A stretch of 32,072 nt of DNA from Saprospiraceae bacterium (GTDB taxonomy: Bacteria; Bacteroidota; Bacteroidia; Chitinophagales; Saprospiraceae), in assembly GCA_025056735.1 (NCBI GenBank), contig JANWVR010000152.1, positions 1 to 32,072 of the forward strand, written 5' to 3'. A model generated the notes under the pieces. That model saw only the letters and a list, made by a program, of their open reading frames with translations. It made no database searches and was not told the DNA's origin. Positions 1-7,198 of the stretch are shown here, piece by piece. Made by a program: the position numbers and the translations under genes. Each line of letters begins with the position of its first letter. Position 1 is the first letter of the stretch.

Positions 1-23
1 TTTACTGTGTGCGAGAAGATATG

Positions 24-134
24 TTGGTGCCTATAGCGACGGGGATCACCTCTTCCCATTCCGAACAGAGTCGTTAAGCCCGTCAGCGCCGATGGTACTG
101 CGGTTGATGCCGCGGGAGAGTAGGTCGGTGCCAA
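24..134 (+). rRNA. 5S ribosomal RNA
   Basis: The sequence carries the conserved 5S core (CCATTCCGAACAGAG near 56-70, then the loop with GATGGTACTGC). The ends TTGGTGCC (24-31) and GGTGCCAA (127-134) pair to form helix I, giving a 111-base RNA, the usual size. It is the last gene of an rRNA operon whose 16S and 23S genes would lie to the left, outside the window; bases 1-23 would be the 23S-5S spacer. The short reading frame that crosses this RNA is not a gene. Confidence 0.95.
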
Positions 135-143
135 CAAAAAATA

Positions 144-193
144 ACACCCATCGCGCCCTTGCCCGTAACACCTGGCAAGGGCGCTCGTGTTTT
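144..193 (+). terminator. Terminator of the rRNA operon, probably bidirectional
   Basis: A perfect 11-bp stem GCGCCCTTGCC (153-163) / GGCAAGGGCGC (174-184) has a 10-base loop. It extends outward through ACAC/GTGT and is followed by a TTTT run on the plus strand. On the minus strand the stem is followed by the complement of the A run at 136-142, so it could also stop transcription of the leftward DUF2752 gene that ends at 207. Confidence 0.85.
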
Positions 194-206
194 CTGGCGT
201 CAGGAG

Positions 207-530
207 TCAGCGGCGTACCGTTCTTATGGCCTGTACAAACCAACGGATCCAGATGACGCCCAGCACCGGCGCCACTAAAAAACTTCCCGGATTGTAGTAG
301 AGCGCCATCTCAAAATCGAGATGAAGTAAGTGCATTACGGCGCGCGTCATACCGCAGCCCAAGCACTCTACATTGAAAAAGCGTTTGGAGGGGCATAAGG
401 GTTCGCCCTTGTCAAAAAAATCCGCTGGGAGCCAAAGCAAAACAACCGGTATCAGAATGAGCGCCGCCAGCCAGAGCCACTTCAACCATTGCCTGCCCAT
501 ACGTACCAAAATAAAAATAAGAGGAGCCAT
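207..530 (-). CDS. DUF2752 family small membrane protein
   Basis: This is a 107-residue protein with two hydrophobic segments (about residues 16-35 and 83-101) on either side of a cysteine motif, CLGCGMTRAV, at residues 56-65, followed by LYYNP. That arrangement is the hallmark of DUF2752, a family of small integral membrane proteins of unknown function. The frame could begin one codon earlier at a TTG (533), but the ATG at 530 is preferred; a further ATG at 500 is possible. It lies 44 bases downstream of the Pmp3-like gene on the same strand, so the two are probably co-transcribed. Pairing of DUF2752 with small stress-type membrane proteins is common in Bacteroidota. The family call is firm; the cellular role is unknown. 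Confidence 0.85.
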   Translation of the reverse strand: MAPLIFILVRMGRQWLKWLWLAALILIPVVLLWLPADFFDKGEPLCPSKRFFNVECLGCGMTRAVMHLLHLDFEMALYYNPGSFLVAPVLGVIWIRWFVQAIRTVRR

Positions 531-574
531 CAAACCACCCGTTCAATGGCCCCTCTAGTTCTAAATCCAGATGA

Positions 575-1030
575 TTAGTTGTAGTAGTCTTTCATTTTCA
601 CTAAGGCGTGGATGAAGCCAGGCAGCCAGCACAGGACCGTGAGGAGTAGGTTTACGATCCAATCCGAACCGCTCCAATCTGACTTAACGCCCATTGCTAT
701 CCAGGCTAAGCCCAGGATAGCCAGGAGGATGTACAAACCCTTCGTGATGCCATCATCTCCTTTCTGCATCTCCTTTTTCAGGAATTTCTGAGCCGCTTTC
801 AGCTTTAAGGTGTTCTTGAAGCCCAAGCGCTCACCGGTGATCTCGCGGTATTTTGCCGGCGTCAGCTCCAGGAACTCCTCAACACCCATTTGCAGCATTT
901 GAGGCGTGAGTGCCTGTACCTCAGCAGCGTGGCGGAAGGCCTCTACCGTGCGGTGCTCGCTCCTCTCAATGGCGAAGACAGAATGGAAAGAAAGCACCAT
1001 AAGAGCCAGGGTGAAAACAACGAGTCTCAT
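575..1030 (-). CDS. Secreted or membrane protein with a C-terminal Pmp3/YqaE-like domain
   Basis: The 151-residue product starts with a signal peptide (residues 1-20, ending SVFA). A charged, helical, lysine-rich middle (about 25-92) comes next, then two hydrophobic segments. The last one, WIVNLLLTVLCWLPGFIHAL, matches the Pmp3/YqaE family, tiny membrane proteins linked to membrane potential and salt or cold stress in other organisms. Canonical Pmp3 proteins are about 50-60 residues long, so the N-terminal 90 residues are an added domain, as in many Bacteroidota homologues. The ATG at 1030 gives an intact signal peptide. The DUF2752 gene follows 44 bases downstream. The domain call is good; what the extension does is unknown. 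Confidence 0.8.
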   Translation of the reverse strand: MRLVVFTLALMVLSFHSVFAIERSEHRTVEAFRHAAEVQALTPQMLQMGVEEFLELTPAKYREITGERLGFKNTLKLKAAQKFLKKEMQKGDDGITKGLYILLAILGLAWIAMGVKSDWSGSDWIVNLLLTVLCWLPGFIHALVKMKDYYN

Positions 1031-1177
1031 AATAACGTGTGTGTTTGGTTTAAGCCTACTCTATCGAAGCTTTTCGGCATCCGCTTGGTCCTTACCGACA
1101 AAGACCACGCAAACCTAAGAAGGCATTTCGTTATGAATATGTTGTGAACAGGTTAAATAATTTATATTTTAAATCAC

Positions 1178-1210
1178 TTGGTAGAATGCAGTTGAGTACA
1201 GTACCTTTGC
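1178..1210 (+). promoter_or_regulatory. Bacteroidota-type promoter of the tRNA-Ala gene
   Basis: TTG at 1178-1180 is separated by 21 bases from TACCTTTGC at 1202-1210, which matches the Bacteroidota -33/-7 consensus (TTG, TAnnTTTG). The box ends 16 bases before the tRNA 5' end, so transcription would start just upstream of it. An AT-rich stretch (1154-1174) precedes the -33 element. Confidence 0.8.
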
Positions 1211-1226
1211 ATTCGCCTTTAAACAA

Positions 1227-1299
<73 letters not shown>

Positions 1300-1308
1300 C
1301 AAAGAAAA

Positions 1309-1349
1309 ACGCGGCTGTCGGAACTAACCGGCAGCCGCGTTGCTCTTTT
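1309..1349 (+). terminator. Terminator of tRNA-Ala, probably shared with the leftward hydrolase gene
   Basis: A 13-bp stem, ACGCGGCTGTCGG (1309-1321) / CCGGCAGCCGCGT (1328-1340), contains one G-T pair, has a 6-base loop and is followed by TGCTCTTTT. An A run (1301-1309) on the left supplies a U tract on the minus strand, so the same hairpin can end the leftward transcript of the gene that stops at 1370. Confidence 0.85.
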
Positions 1350-1369
1350 GGCGCCAAATACTCAGCGTT

Positions 1370-2950
1370 TTATTCAAACAATATACGCCTGGCTGCCACC
1401 CCTTGGGGGAAGTAAAGTTTGGCCACATATATTCCATCGGGCAGCCCATCGCGCTGCAGGACATAGGTGCTGGCCTCGATACCGCGCACCTGGCGCACCA
1501 TGCGACCGCTGATGTCGAATACCTCGATAGCCTGGATGGGGTGCTCGCTGTCGCTGCTGAACCACATTCCGCTTGTCGCGGGGTTCGGGAATACCGTCAA
1601 TACCAAGCTGGCATCGAATACTTCTTCGGCCTTGACAGAGATGCCTGGGCAGTTCAGCCCTAAGGCACGGCAGGCACGCGGAGCGTAATAGGCGATTATA
1701 GTATCAATCACCCGACGTGCTGCAACGGAGTCCGTATTACAGTTGAGCGGGACAACTTGTCCGTTTGGCAACTGTGTGTTCGGAATGATGCGGTTCCAGT
1801 CCCATGGAGAGGAGTCGTTGGCGGCACGCAAGAAAGGATAGAAGCCTTCGCGTCCGCCATTGATCGTGCGCGCAAAAACCGAAATAGGATCGCTCAGCAG
1901 CCCGCCCAACGAGAAGACAGCATTGTTGCCGAGCTGGTCCTGGATCGGTTGTATACCGCATGAGCCAGTTACGTTCACCACCGGGAAATTCACGCCCGGC
2001 ACGATAACCAAACCATCGCCACACGGAGCAAATGGGTCTTGCGGGACGTGGAAGGAGAGGATGGGCGGCGTATTTTTGTCCAACCAGGCCTTGTCGCCCA
2101 AAGCACCGCCGAGATTGACAGCCAGTTTGAAATCGGACGAATAGCCAACATGGTTAGGCACGTAGAGTGTGTCGCCCACCGGGAAGCCCGTAACAGCGTT
2201 GTAGGCAGCATCCACAATGCCAGGAGCAGCCTGAATGCCGTATGGGTCGCCGTTGTACTTTTCAATCACCATCGGAGTGTTGTTGATGATGAACTTGCCT
2301 GGCTCCGAGGTGTTTAAAATTTCGGAGTATTTGTCTAAGGCGGCTGTATTCAGCGTAACATAACCACCCGTTCCCTGTCCGAAGAGCACAATTCGGTTTG
2401 GGTCAATGCGAAACTGGTTGTTGTTGAGCGCTACATCCCGGCGGAAAAAGCGAATGCACGTGCGGGCGTCTTGAATGCTGCGATAGGCCGCATTGATCAA
2501 CGTGAAACGGCGCTGAAGCTCATCCAGCAAATCGGGCCGCCAGCCTAAGCGGTAGCTCACCGACGCGACGACATAGCCCATTTGCGCCAAGCGCGTGCAG
2601 ATTTCTACCGCAGCCGGGTCGTTGCGCGTGCCACCGCACGACTGATTGACGCTCAGACCTGTAACAGGGTTGATCCACGGCAGGAAGTTGCCCGTGTGGA
2701 AGTACAGTACTAACGGGCGTTGTGCAAGCGTATCGCCCTCGGGTTCGTAAACATCCATGAGCAGCGGCTCCCGGAATGTGCGGCCCAGCGTGCTAATGGT
2801 CAACACCGTGTAGTTTGAGCCATACACCACTGAATTCGTTCTCTTGACATTCGTGAACACCCGGTCTAAATAGCGTTTCGGCTGAGCACTGGCCGTCGAA
2901 GCCAGCAGTGTGAGCAGGGCGCCAAGCAGAAGAAGTCCTGTTTTTTTCAT
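1370..2950 (-). CDS. Secreted alpha/beta-hydrolase-fold protein with type IX sorting domain; nucleophile Ser replaced by Gly
   Basis: The 526-residue product has a signal peptide (1-22, ASA-Q), an alpha/beta-hydrolase (carboxylesterase-like) domain and a C-terminal sorting domain of about 75 residues. The sorting domain contains VFPNPATSG, FDISGRMV and a final DGIYVAKLYF, as expected for type A cargo of the type IX secretion system. In the hydrolase domain LVLYFHTGNF (80-89) sits where the oxyanion-hole HGG motif lies in carboxylesterases. The nucleophile elbow, normally GxSxG, reads GQGTG (191-195), so the catalytic Ser position is Gly193. It may therefore be a non-catalytic, binding-type member, or use another residue such as Thr194. 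It lies 68 bases downstream of a TonB-dependent receptor gene on the same strand and also has a promoter of its own. Secretion and fold are fairly certain; enzymatic activity is doubtful. Confidence 0.85.
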   Translation of the reverse strand: MKKTGLLLLGALLTLLASTASAQPKRYLDRVFTNVKRTNSVVYGSNYTVLTISTLGRTFREPLLMDVYEPEGDTLAQRPLVLYFHTGNFLPWINPVTGLSVNQSCGGTRNDPAAVEICTRLAQMGYVVASVSYRLGWRPDLLDELQRRFTLINAAYRSIQDARTCIRFFRRDVALNNNQFRIDPNRIVLFGQGTGGYVTLNTAALDKYSEILNTSEPGKFIINNTPMVIEKYNGDPYGIQAAPGIVDAAYNAVTGFPVGDTLYVPNHVGYSSDFKLAVNLGGALGDKAWLDKNTPPILSFHVPQDPFAPCGDGLVIVPGVNFPVVNVTGSCGIQPIQDQLGNNAVFSLGGLLSDPISVFARTINGGREGFYPFLRAANDSSPWDWNRIIPNTQLPNGQVVPLNCNTDSVAARRVIDTIIAYYAPRACRALGLNCPGISVKAEEVFDASLVLTVFPNPATSGMWFSSDSEHPIQAIEVFDISGRMVRQVRGIEASTYVLQRDGLPDGIYVAKLYFPQGVAARRILFE

Positions 2951-3013
2951 AGAAAGCAGTATTTTTAGTGAGCGTTAAATAAGTGGCAAAGAGCATATCT
3001 AAATATCCGGAGA

Positions 3014-3045
3014 CAAAGTTACTTCTCACGGAAATCATATAGCAA
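3014..3045 (-). promoter_or_regulatory. Promoter for the secreted hydrolase, overlapping the receptor stop codon
   Basis: On the minus strand TTG (3045-3043) is followed after exactly 21 bases by TAACTTTG (3021-3014), a full Bacteroidota promoter match. The TAA of the -7 box is the stop codon of the upstream TonB-dependent receptor gene (3019-3021). The ATG it would serve is at 2950, leaving a leader of about 57 bases. Confidence 0.65.
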
Positions 3046-5826
3046 GCTAATATAAGCCAAACGCCCAATTCGCGGCCCGCCGTAGGTCTGGAATTGTTTT
3101 TTATTAAGCAGGTTAGAAGCGCCAATCTTCAGCGTCGTATTTAGCCGGGGGAAGTTGAAATTCACTTGGGCATCCAGCAGGTCGTACGTCGGAATAAAAC
3201 CGGTGAACTGCGGCGAGCCCTCGAACATGAAGCCTTGAATCCACTTGTACACTACGCTAAAGCCCCAAATGTTTTTTCTGCGCAGCGGTAAATCGCGTGC
3301 CGATATTCCTATGTTGTACTTGTGTTCCGGGGTGTTAAAAGCCGGAATGATTGGGTCGTCAATTTGCGTATTCAGGCGGTTCCAGGAATAATTGGCCTGG
3401 GCCATAAAATACTTAGCAAAGTAGTAATTCAAGCCAATAGCCACTCCTTGCGTGGTTACCTGATTGGTCGAATTAGCCGCTACGCGGTAAATGCGTAGAC
3501 GATTAAATTCTGGGCCAAAGAAACCTATCGGCAGGTCAATGCCGATATTGAAACCAATAAAGTCGTTATAGAAGCTGTAGTAGTAACCGGCATCCACATA
3601 TAGCCTGTCAAATAAAGTGGTGCGGACGCCGAATTCCAGCGTCTTCACTTTTTCCGGTTCAATGGGTGCTACATTGAAGTACTGCAATAGATTGATGCTG
3701 CCGCCAGGGCGTCGCCGATATTCCTGGAGCGACTCTAACGTGATCAGGCTATCAAAGCCCTCTAAGTTGCCCACGAGTAAGGCGCGTCCCACGTTCAGGT
3801 TGAGATATTGGTCGGTCAGCGTCGGGTTGCGGATAGCACTGGAGAATGAGGCCCTTAAGAAGGTATTGGGCTTAGGGTTCCACACTACGGAAGCCGCCTG
3901 GGTGCTTACCATGCGAAAGTTCTGGTTTTTATCCACGCGCACCGTTCCATTGAGTTTAAACTTGCCCAGCGTATGCTCGACGCCGGTGTAGGCGCCCCAT
4001 TCTAAGTTAGTGATCCGGATGCCCGCAGTATCCTTAAAGATGGTGCCTTCGGAATTCGGACGATACATGCGTCCGTTGCCGCCGACTACCCAGCGGTCTA
4101 TGAAAGAGGGCTTGAAGACGTATTCGCCATGGATGTGGTACAATGCCGATCGGTCAAAAAAGCGTGTACCGCCTTCGGTGGACTTCCGGCTGGTGATGGC
4201 GTTAAAGAGGGAGTCGAACCGGGCAGTACCGGGTTCGAAGAAGTCTTTAGTCGGGAACGAGCCGATAGGGTTGCCTACATTGGCGGCGGCAGCTGCCAGA
4301 CTATGCCAGTAGGCCATAGAGTCGCGATAGGCCAGCATCCAGGCATACAAAGCAGCAGTGTCGCGGAATTCAGGATACCCGTTGGGCACCATGCGGTTGA
4401 AGTAAACGTAGCCCAGGTTGGAGGCTGTCCACCAGCGCTCGTAATCGTTGGCCCATTGCTCATTAGATTTGGAAGCCTCCTGGAGGCGCAACGCCGTGAA
4501 GTAGGGATCATAAGAGCGACCCGCGTCTTCGTTAGTGGCATACGCCCGGATGAAGAACCGATCGCGCTGGCGGAACTCCAGGCGATTCTGGAAAAATAAA
4601 ATGCCGCGCAGACTGAAGCGGTTGTCGCCCTGATAGACTGTGGTACCCGTGCCGAAGTTGGAGGACAGGATGAATTCCGGTGAGTCAAAGCCTTTTTCGG
4701 GCTTTGTGCGGAAATGGAGGGCCATGTTCGCCTTAAAGTTGCGAGTGTCGTAGTCCACCAAATCCACTTCCCGGTACCCGATGCGGTGGTAAATGCCCAG
4801 CCCAGCGCGTGTGTTATTCCACCAGCTGCTGCCACGCGCATCAAAACGCGGCTGATATTCGTCGCCATAGATGTTTACGGCGTCATAACGCCCTGGGTTT
4901 TGCGCAGTGGTGTAAAAATAACCGCCCGACTCTGTACCCGTTACGGGATCGTAGTTATCGGCCACCCAGTCGTCGGCGCGCAAGTAAAAGAGGTTTAACT
5001 TGCCGGCGAACCATTCCTTTCCATTTTTATTCTTCAAGGAGCCTGCATAGCGAACGGCTGCTTCAAAAAGGTTTCGCTCGCCGCCTTTTATGGAGGCAGC
5101 CAGACCCTTGTGGATAAACGGGTTCTTCGTTTCCATCGAAATAACGCCGTTGAAAGCGTTCGGGCCAAAATAGGCCGAACTGGCGCCTTGTACTAAGTCC
5201 ACACTATTGACATCCAAATCGCTGGAACCCAAAAAGTTGCCTAGTGAAAAGTTCAAGCCCGGCGCCTGGTTGTCCACACCGTCAATGATTTGCAGCGTGC
5301 GCACTGGGCTGGTGGAGTTGAAGCCGCGCGTGTTGATGATAGTAAAGCCCAGCGAAGCCGTTGTCAGGTCAACGCCCTTGAGGTTGCCTAAGCTGTTGTA
5401 AAAGCTGAAGGAGGCTGCCTCTTTAATGGCAATAGGGTCGAGTTTCTCTACCGTCAGTGGCGCCGCTTTTTGTTTATCGTCTATGCGTTGCCCTCGAATA
5501 ACCGTCTCTTCAAGGATGATAGAACTGGTCTGGAGGCGAATGTTCAGGCGTGCTCCGGCATCGGAGACAGTAATCTCTTGTGCCGTGTAACCCGTGTACG
5601 ATACGCGCAAGGTAACTGGAAGCGAGGCCACTTGCAGCACAAATTCGCCGGCATAGTTAGTCAGGGCGCCCCCGCCGCCAACTACTGAAACCGTGGCGCT
5701 GACCAGCTCCTCGCCCGACTCAGCATCCACAACTTTACCGCGAAGGGTAACCTGACCGATGGAGACCAACGGCAGCCCAATCGAGCATAATACGCTGAAA
5801 ATGAGACAGGTGTAAATTTTCTTCAT
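3019..5826 (-). CDS. TonB-dependent outer-membrane receptor with carboxypeptidase-regulatory-like N-terminal domain
   Basis: This 935-residue protein has a signal peptide (1-24, SIG-Q) followed by a carboxypeptidase D regulatory-like beta-sandwich (about 25-110, starting VTLRGKVVDAESGEEL). A TonB-receptor plug comes next (about 115-245, with VRTLQIIDGVDNQAPG and DLVQGASSAYFGPNAFNGVI), then a long 22-strand-type barrel to the C-terminus. Such receptors import large substrates (siderophores, glycans, peptides) across the outer membrane using TonB energy. The open frame extends 45 codons upstream, but only the ATG at 5826 places a signal peptide at the N-terminus. No SusD-like partner follows; instead a secreted hydrolase-fold protein lies 68 bases downstream. 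The substrate cannot be read from the sequence. Confidence 0.93.
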   Translation of the reverse strand: MKKIYTCLIFSVLCSIGLPLVSIGQVTLRGKVVDAESGEELVSATVSVVGGGGALTNYAGEFVLQVASLPVTLRVSYTGYTAQEITVSDAGARLNIRLQTSSIILEETVIRGQRIDDKQKAAPLTVEKLDPIAIKEAASFSFYNSLGNLKGVDLTTASLGFTIINTRGFNSTSPVRTLQIIDGVDNQAPGLNFSLGNFLGSSDLDVNSVDLVQGASSAYFGPNAFNGVISMETKNPFIHKGLAASIKGGERNLFEAAVRYAGSLKNKNGKEWFAGKLNLFYLRADDWVADNYDPVTGTESGGYFYTTAQNPGRYDAVNIYGDEYQPRFDARGSSWWNNTRAGLGIYHRIGYREVDLVDYDTRNFKANMALHFRTKPEKGFDSPEFILSSNFGTGTTVYQGDNRFSLRGILFFQNRLEFRQRDRFFIRAYATNEDAGRSYDPYFTALRLQEASKSNEQWANDYERWWTASNLGYVYFNRMVPNGYPEFRDTAALYAWMLAYRDSMAYWHSLAAAAANVGNPIGSFPTKDFFEPGTARFDSLFNAITSRKSTEGGTRFFDRSALYHIHGEYVFKPSFIDRWVVGGNGRMYRPNSEGTIFKDTAGIRITNLEWGAYTGVEHTLGKFKLNGTVRVDKNQNFRMVSTQAASVVWNPKPNTFLRASFSSAIRNPTLTDQYLNLNVGRALLVGNLEGFDSLITLESLQEYRRRPGGSINLLQYFNVAPIEPEKVKTLEFGVRTTLFDRLYVDAGYYYSFYNDFIGFNIGIDLPIGFFGPEFNRLRIYRVAANSTNQVTTQGVAIGLNYYFAKYFMAQANYSWNRLNTQIDDPIIPAFNTPEHKYNIGISARDLPLRRKNIWGFSVVYKWIQGFMFEGSPQFTGFIPTYDLLDAQVNFNFPRLNTTLKIGASNLLNKKQFQTYGGPRIGRLAYISLLYDFREK

Positions 5827-5996
5827 ACACGACAGACGATTAGTTTTGAACGATAGCATCCCCGTAGATCCTCCGGACAAACCATCGCTTTTCCCATGCA
5901 AAAGAAGCGAGAAAACTGAACTATTTTCAGAAAAAAGGGAGGCGCTAAAAAAAATATTCATTTATTTAATGGCACCAAATTGCTGTTTTATTTCGA

Positions 5997-7118
5997 TTAT
6001 TGGAGAATGGTTTCGGCCAGGGTCTTCCAGGAGAAACGAGCCTTCTCCGCCTGCACGCCTTGCACCAGTTGTTGAGCGCGGTTGTGCTCGAAAAAGTCGC
6101 GTATTGCTGCTGCTATGGCCTTCGGCTCGGGTGCCACCACGTAGCCCGATACTTTGTGTCGGACGGTTTCAGGTAAGCCGCCGACGTTTGTTACCAGCAT
6201 GGGTTTGTCGAAGTGATAGGCAATTTGCGATATACCGCTTTGCGTAGCGCTTCGGTAAGGCTGAACGACCAAATCTGCCGCTGAAAAATACAGGTTTACC
6301 TCATTTGTTGGGATGAAGCGCGTGTGCAGGTGCACGCGCCCTTGCAACCGGTGCTGCTCTATTAGCGTCTGATAGGGCTGCCAATCGCCATAACATTCGC
6401 CAGCGATCAGTGCATGCGTATCCGGGGCCTCTGGAAGCGCCTCCAGAAGCAAATCCAAGCCTTTGTACGGACGTATCAGACCGAAAAAGAGGACAAGTGG
6501 CGCCTCTTGCGGTAGTTCAAGCCGACGGCGCGCCTCTGCCTTTGGAATTGCATTGCCGTAAATGTCGTACACCGGATGCGGTGAGAAGCGCACCTGCGGC
6601 GGGTCTGCCCCCTCAGGCAAAAAGGCGCGCACCTCTTCGCCCACCGAGTGCGACATGACGACAAAATCGTCGCATGAGCGCACGAAATAACGCGCCAACA
6701 GGCGATCGCCCAGGCGCTTTTCGTGCGGTATTATGTTGTCTATCAGAGCGGTAGCCCGAAACGGACTTTTAATAAAAAAACGCGCTAAGCGCACGACGCT
6801 ACCCAGACAAGGCGCCATAAAAGGCAGCCAAAAGCGCACCACCACGCGCTCCGGGCGCTCTCGCGCTAATGCACGTGCCACGGAGAACCAGTTGAGCGGG
6901 TTCACAGAGTTTAAGCGTGCCTCAATGCGTAGACCTTTGGGCGGCGGATCGTCGGTGTATTGGCTTTTGCCCGGAAACAAGAAGGAGGGATACTGCAGCG
7001 AAAAACTGTACAGCACCACTTCGTGCCCCATGGCCTGAAATTCGCGCGCCAGCCGCTCGGAAGAGGCAGCAATGCCGCCGCGAAGCGGGTGGGCCGGAGT
7101 GAGCAGAACGATCTTCAT
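5997..7118 (-). CDS. Family 4 glycosyltransferase
   Basis: The 373-residue protein begins MKIVLLTPAHPLRGGIAASS, the N-terminal Rossmann domain of GT-B, GT4-type retaining transferases, with the glycine loop that contacts the acceptor. The C-terminal domain has the expected order: VLFFGLIRPYKGLDLLLEAL, HALIAGECYG, then VQPYRSATQSGISQIAY and VTNVGGLPETV. The usual EX7E glutamate is Gln within SATQSG, which I believe is typical of this subgroup rather than a defect. It would transfer a nucleotide sugar to a glycan or lipid acceptor on the cytoplasmic side of the membrane. The frame extends 10 codons upstream, but the ATG at 7118 fits the fold and has a GGAGG Shine-Dalgarno sequence (7132-7128) nine bases before it, which is notable because Bacteroidota often lack one. 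Confidence 0.9.
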   Translation of the reverse strand: MKIVLLTPAHPLRGGIAASSERLAREFQAMGHEVVLYSFSLQYPSFLFPGKSQYTDDPPPKGLRIEARLNSVNPLNWFSVARALARERPERVVVRFWLPFMAPCLGSVVRLARFFIKSPFRATALIDNIIPHEKRLGDRLLARYFVRSCDDFVVMSHSVGEEVRAFLPEGADPPQVRFSPHPVYDIYGNAIPKAEARRRLELPQEAPLVLFFGLIRPYKGLDLLLEALPEAPDTHALIAGECYGDWQPYQTLIEQHRLQGRVHLHTRFIPTNEVNLYFSAADLVVQPYRSATQSGISQIAYHFDKPMLVTNVGGLPETVRHKVSGYVVAPEPKAIAAAIRDFFEHNRAQQLVQGVQAEKARFSWKTLAETILQ

Positions 7119-7145
7119 AAAAAAACGCCTCCACGAGCCGTGCGG

Positions 7146-7153
7146 CAAACATA
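7146..7153 (-). promoter_or_regulatory. -7 promoter box (TATGTTTG) of the glycosyltransferase gene
   Basis: TATGTTTG on the minus strand (7153-7146) matches TAnnTTTG and lies 27 bases before the ATG at 7118, with the GGAGG site in between. No TTG is found 21 bases upstream, so only the -7 element is supported. It lies in the 80-base gap after the OstA-like gene. Confidence 0.5.
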
Positions 7154-7198
7154 CGAAGGTATCCCAGCTTGCCCGAGTAGTAGGGTAGGAGTGGAACT

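Noticed and set aside
46-243. 65-codon frame over the 5S rRNA
   Set aside because: It lies on the 5S gene and its terminator and has no protein-like features.
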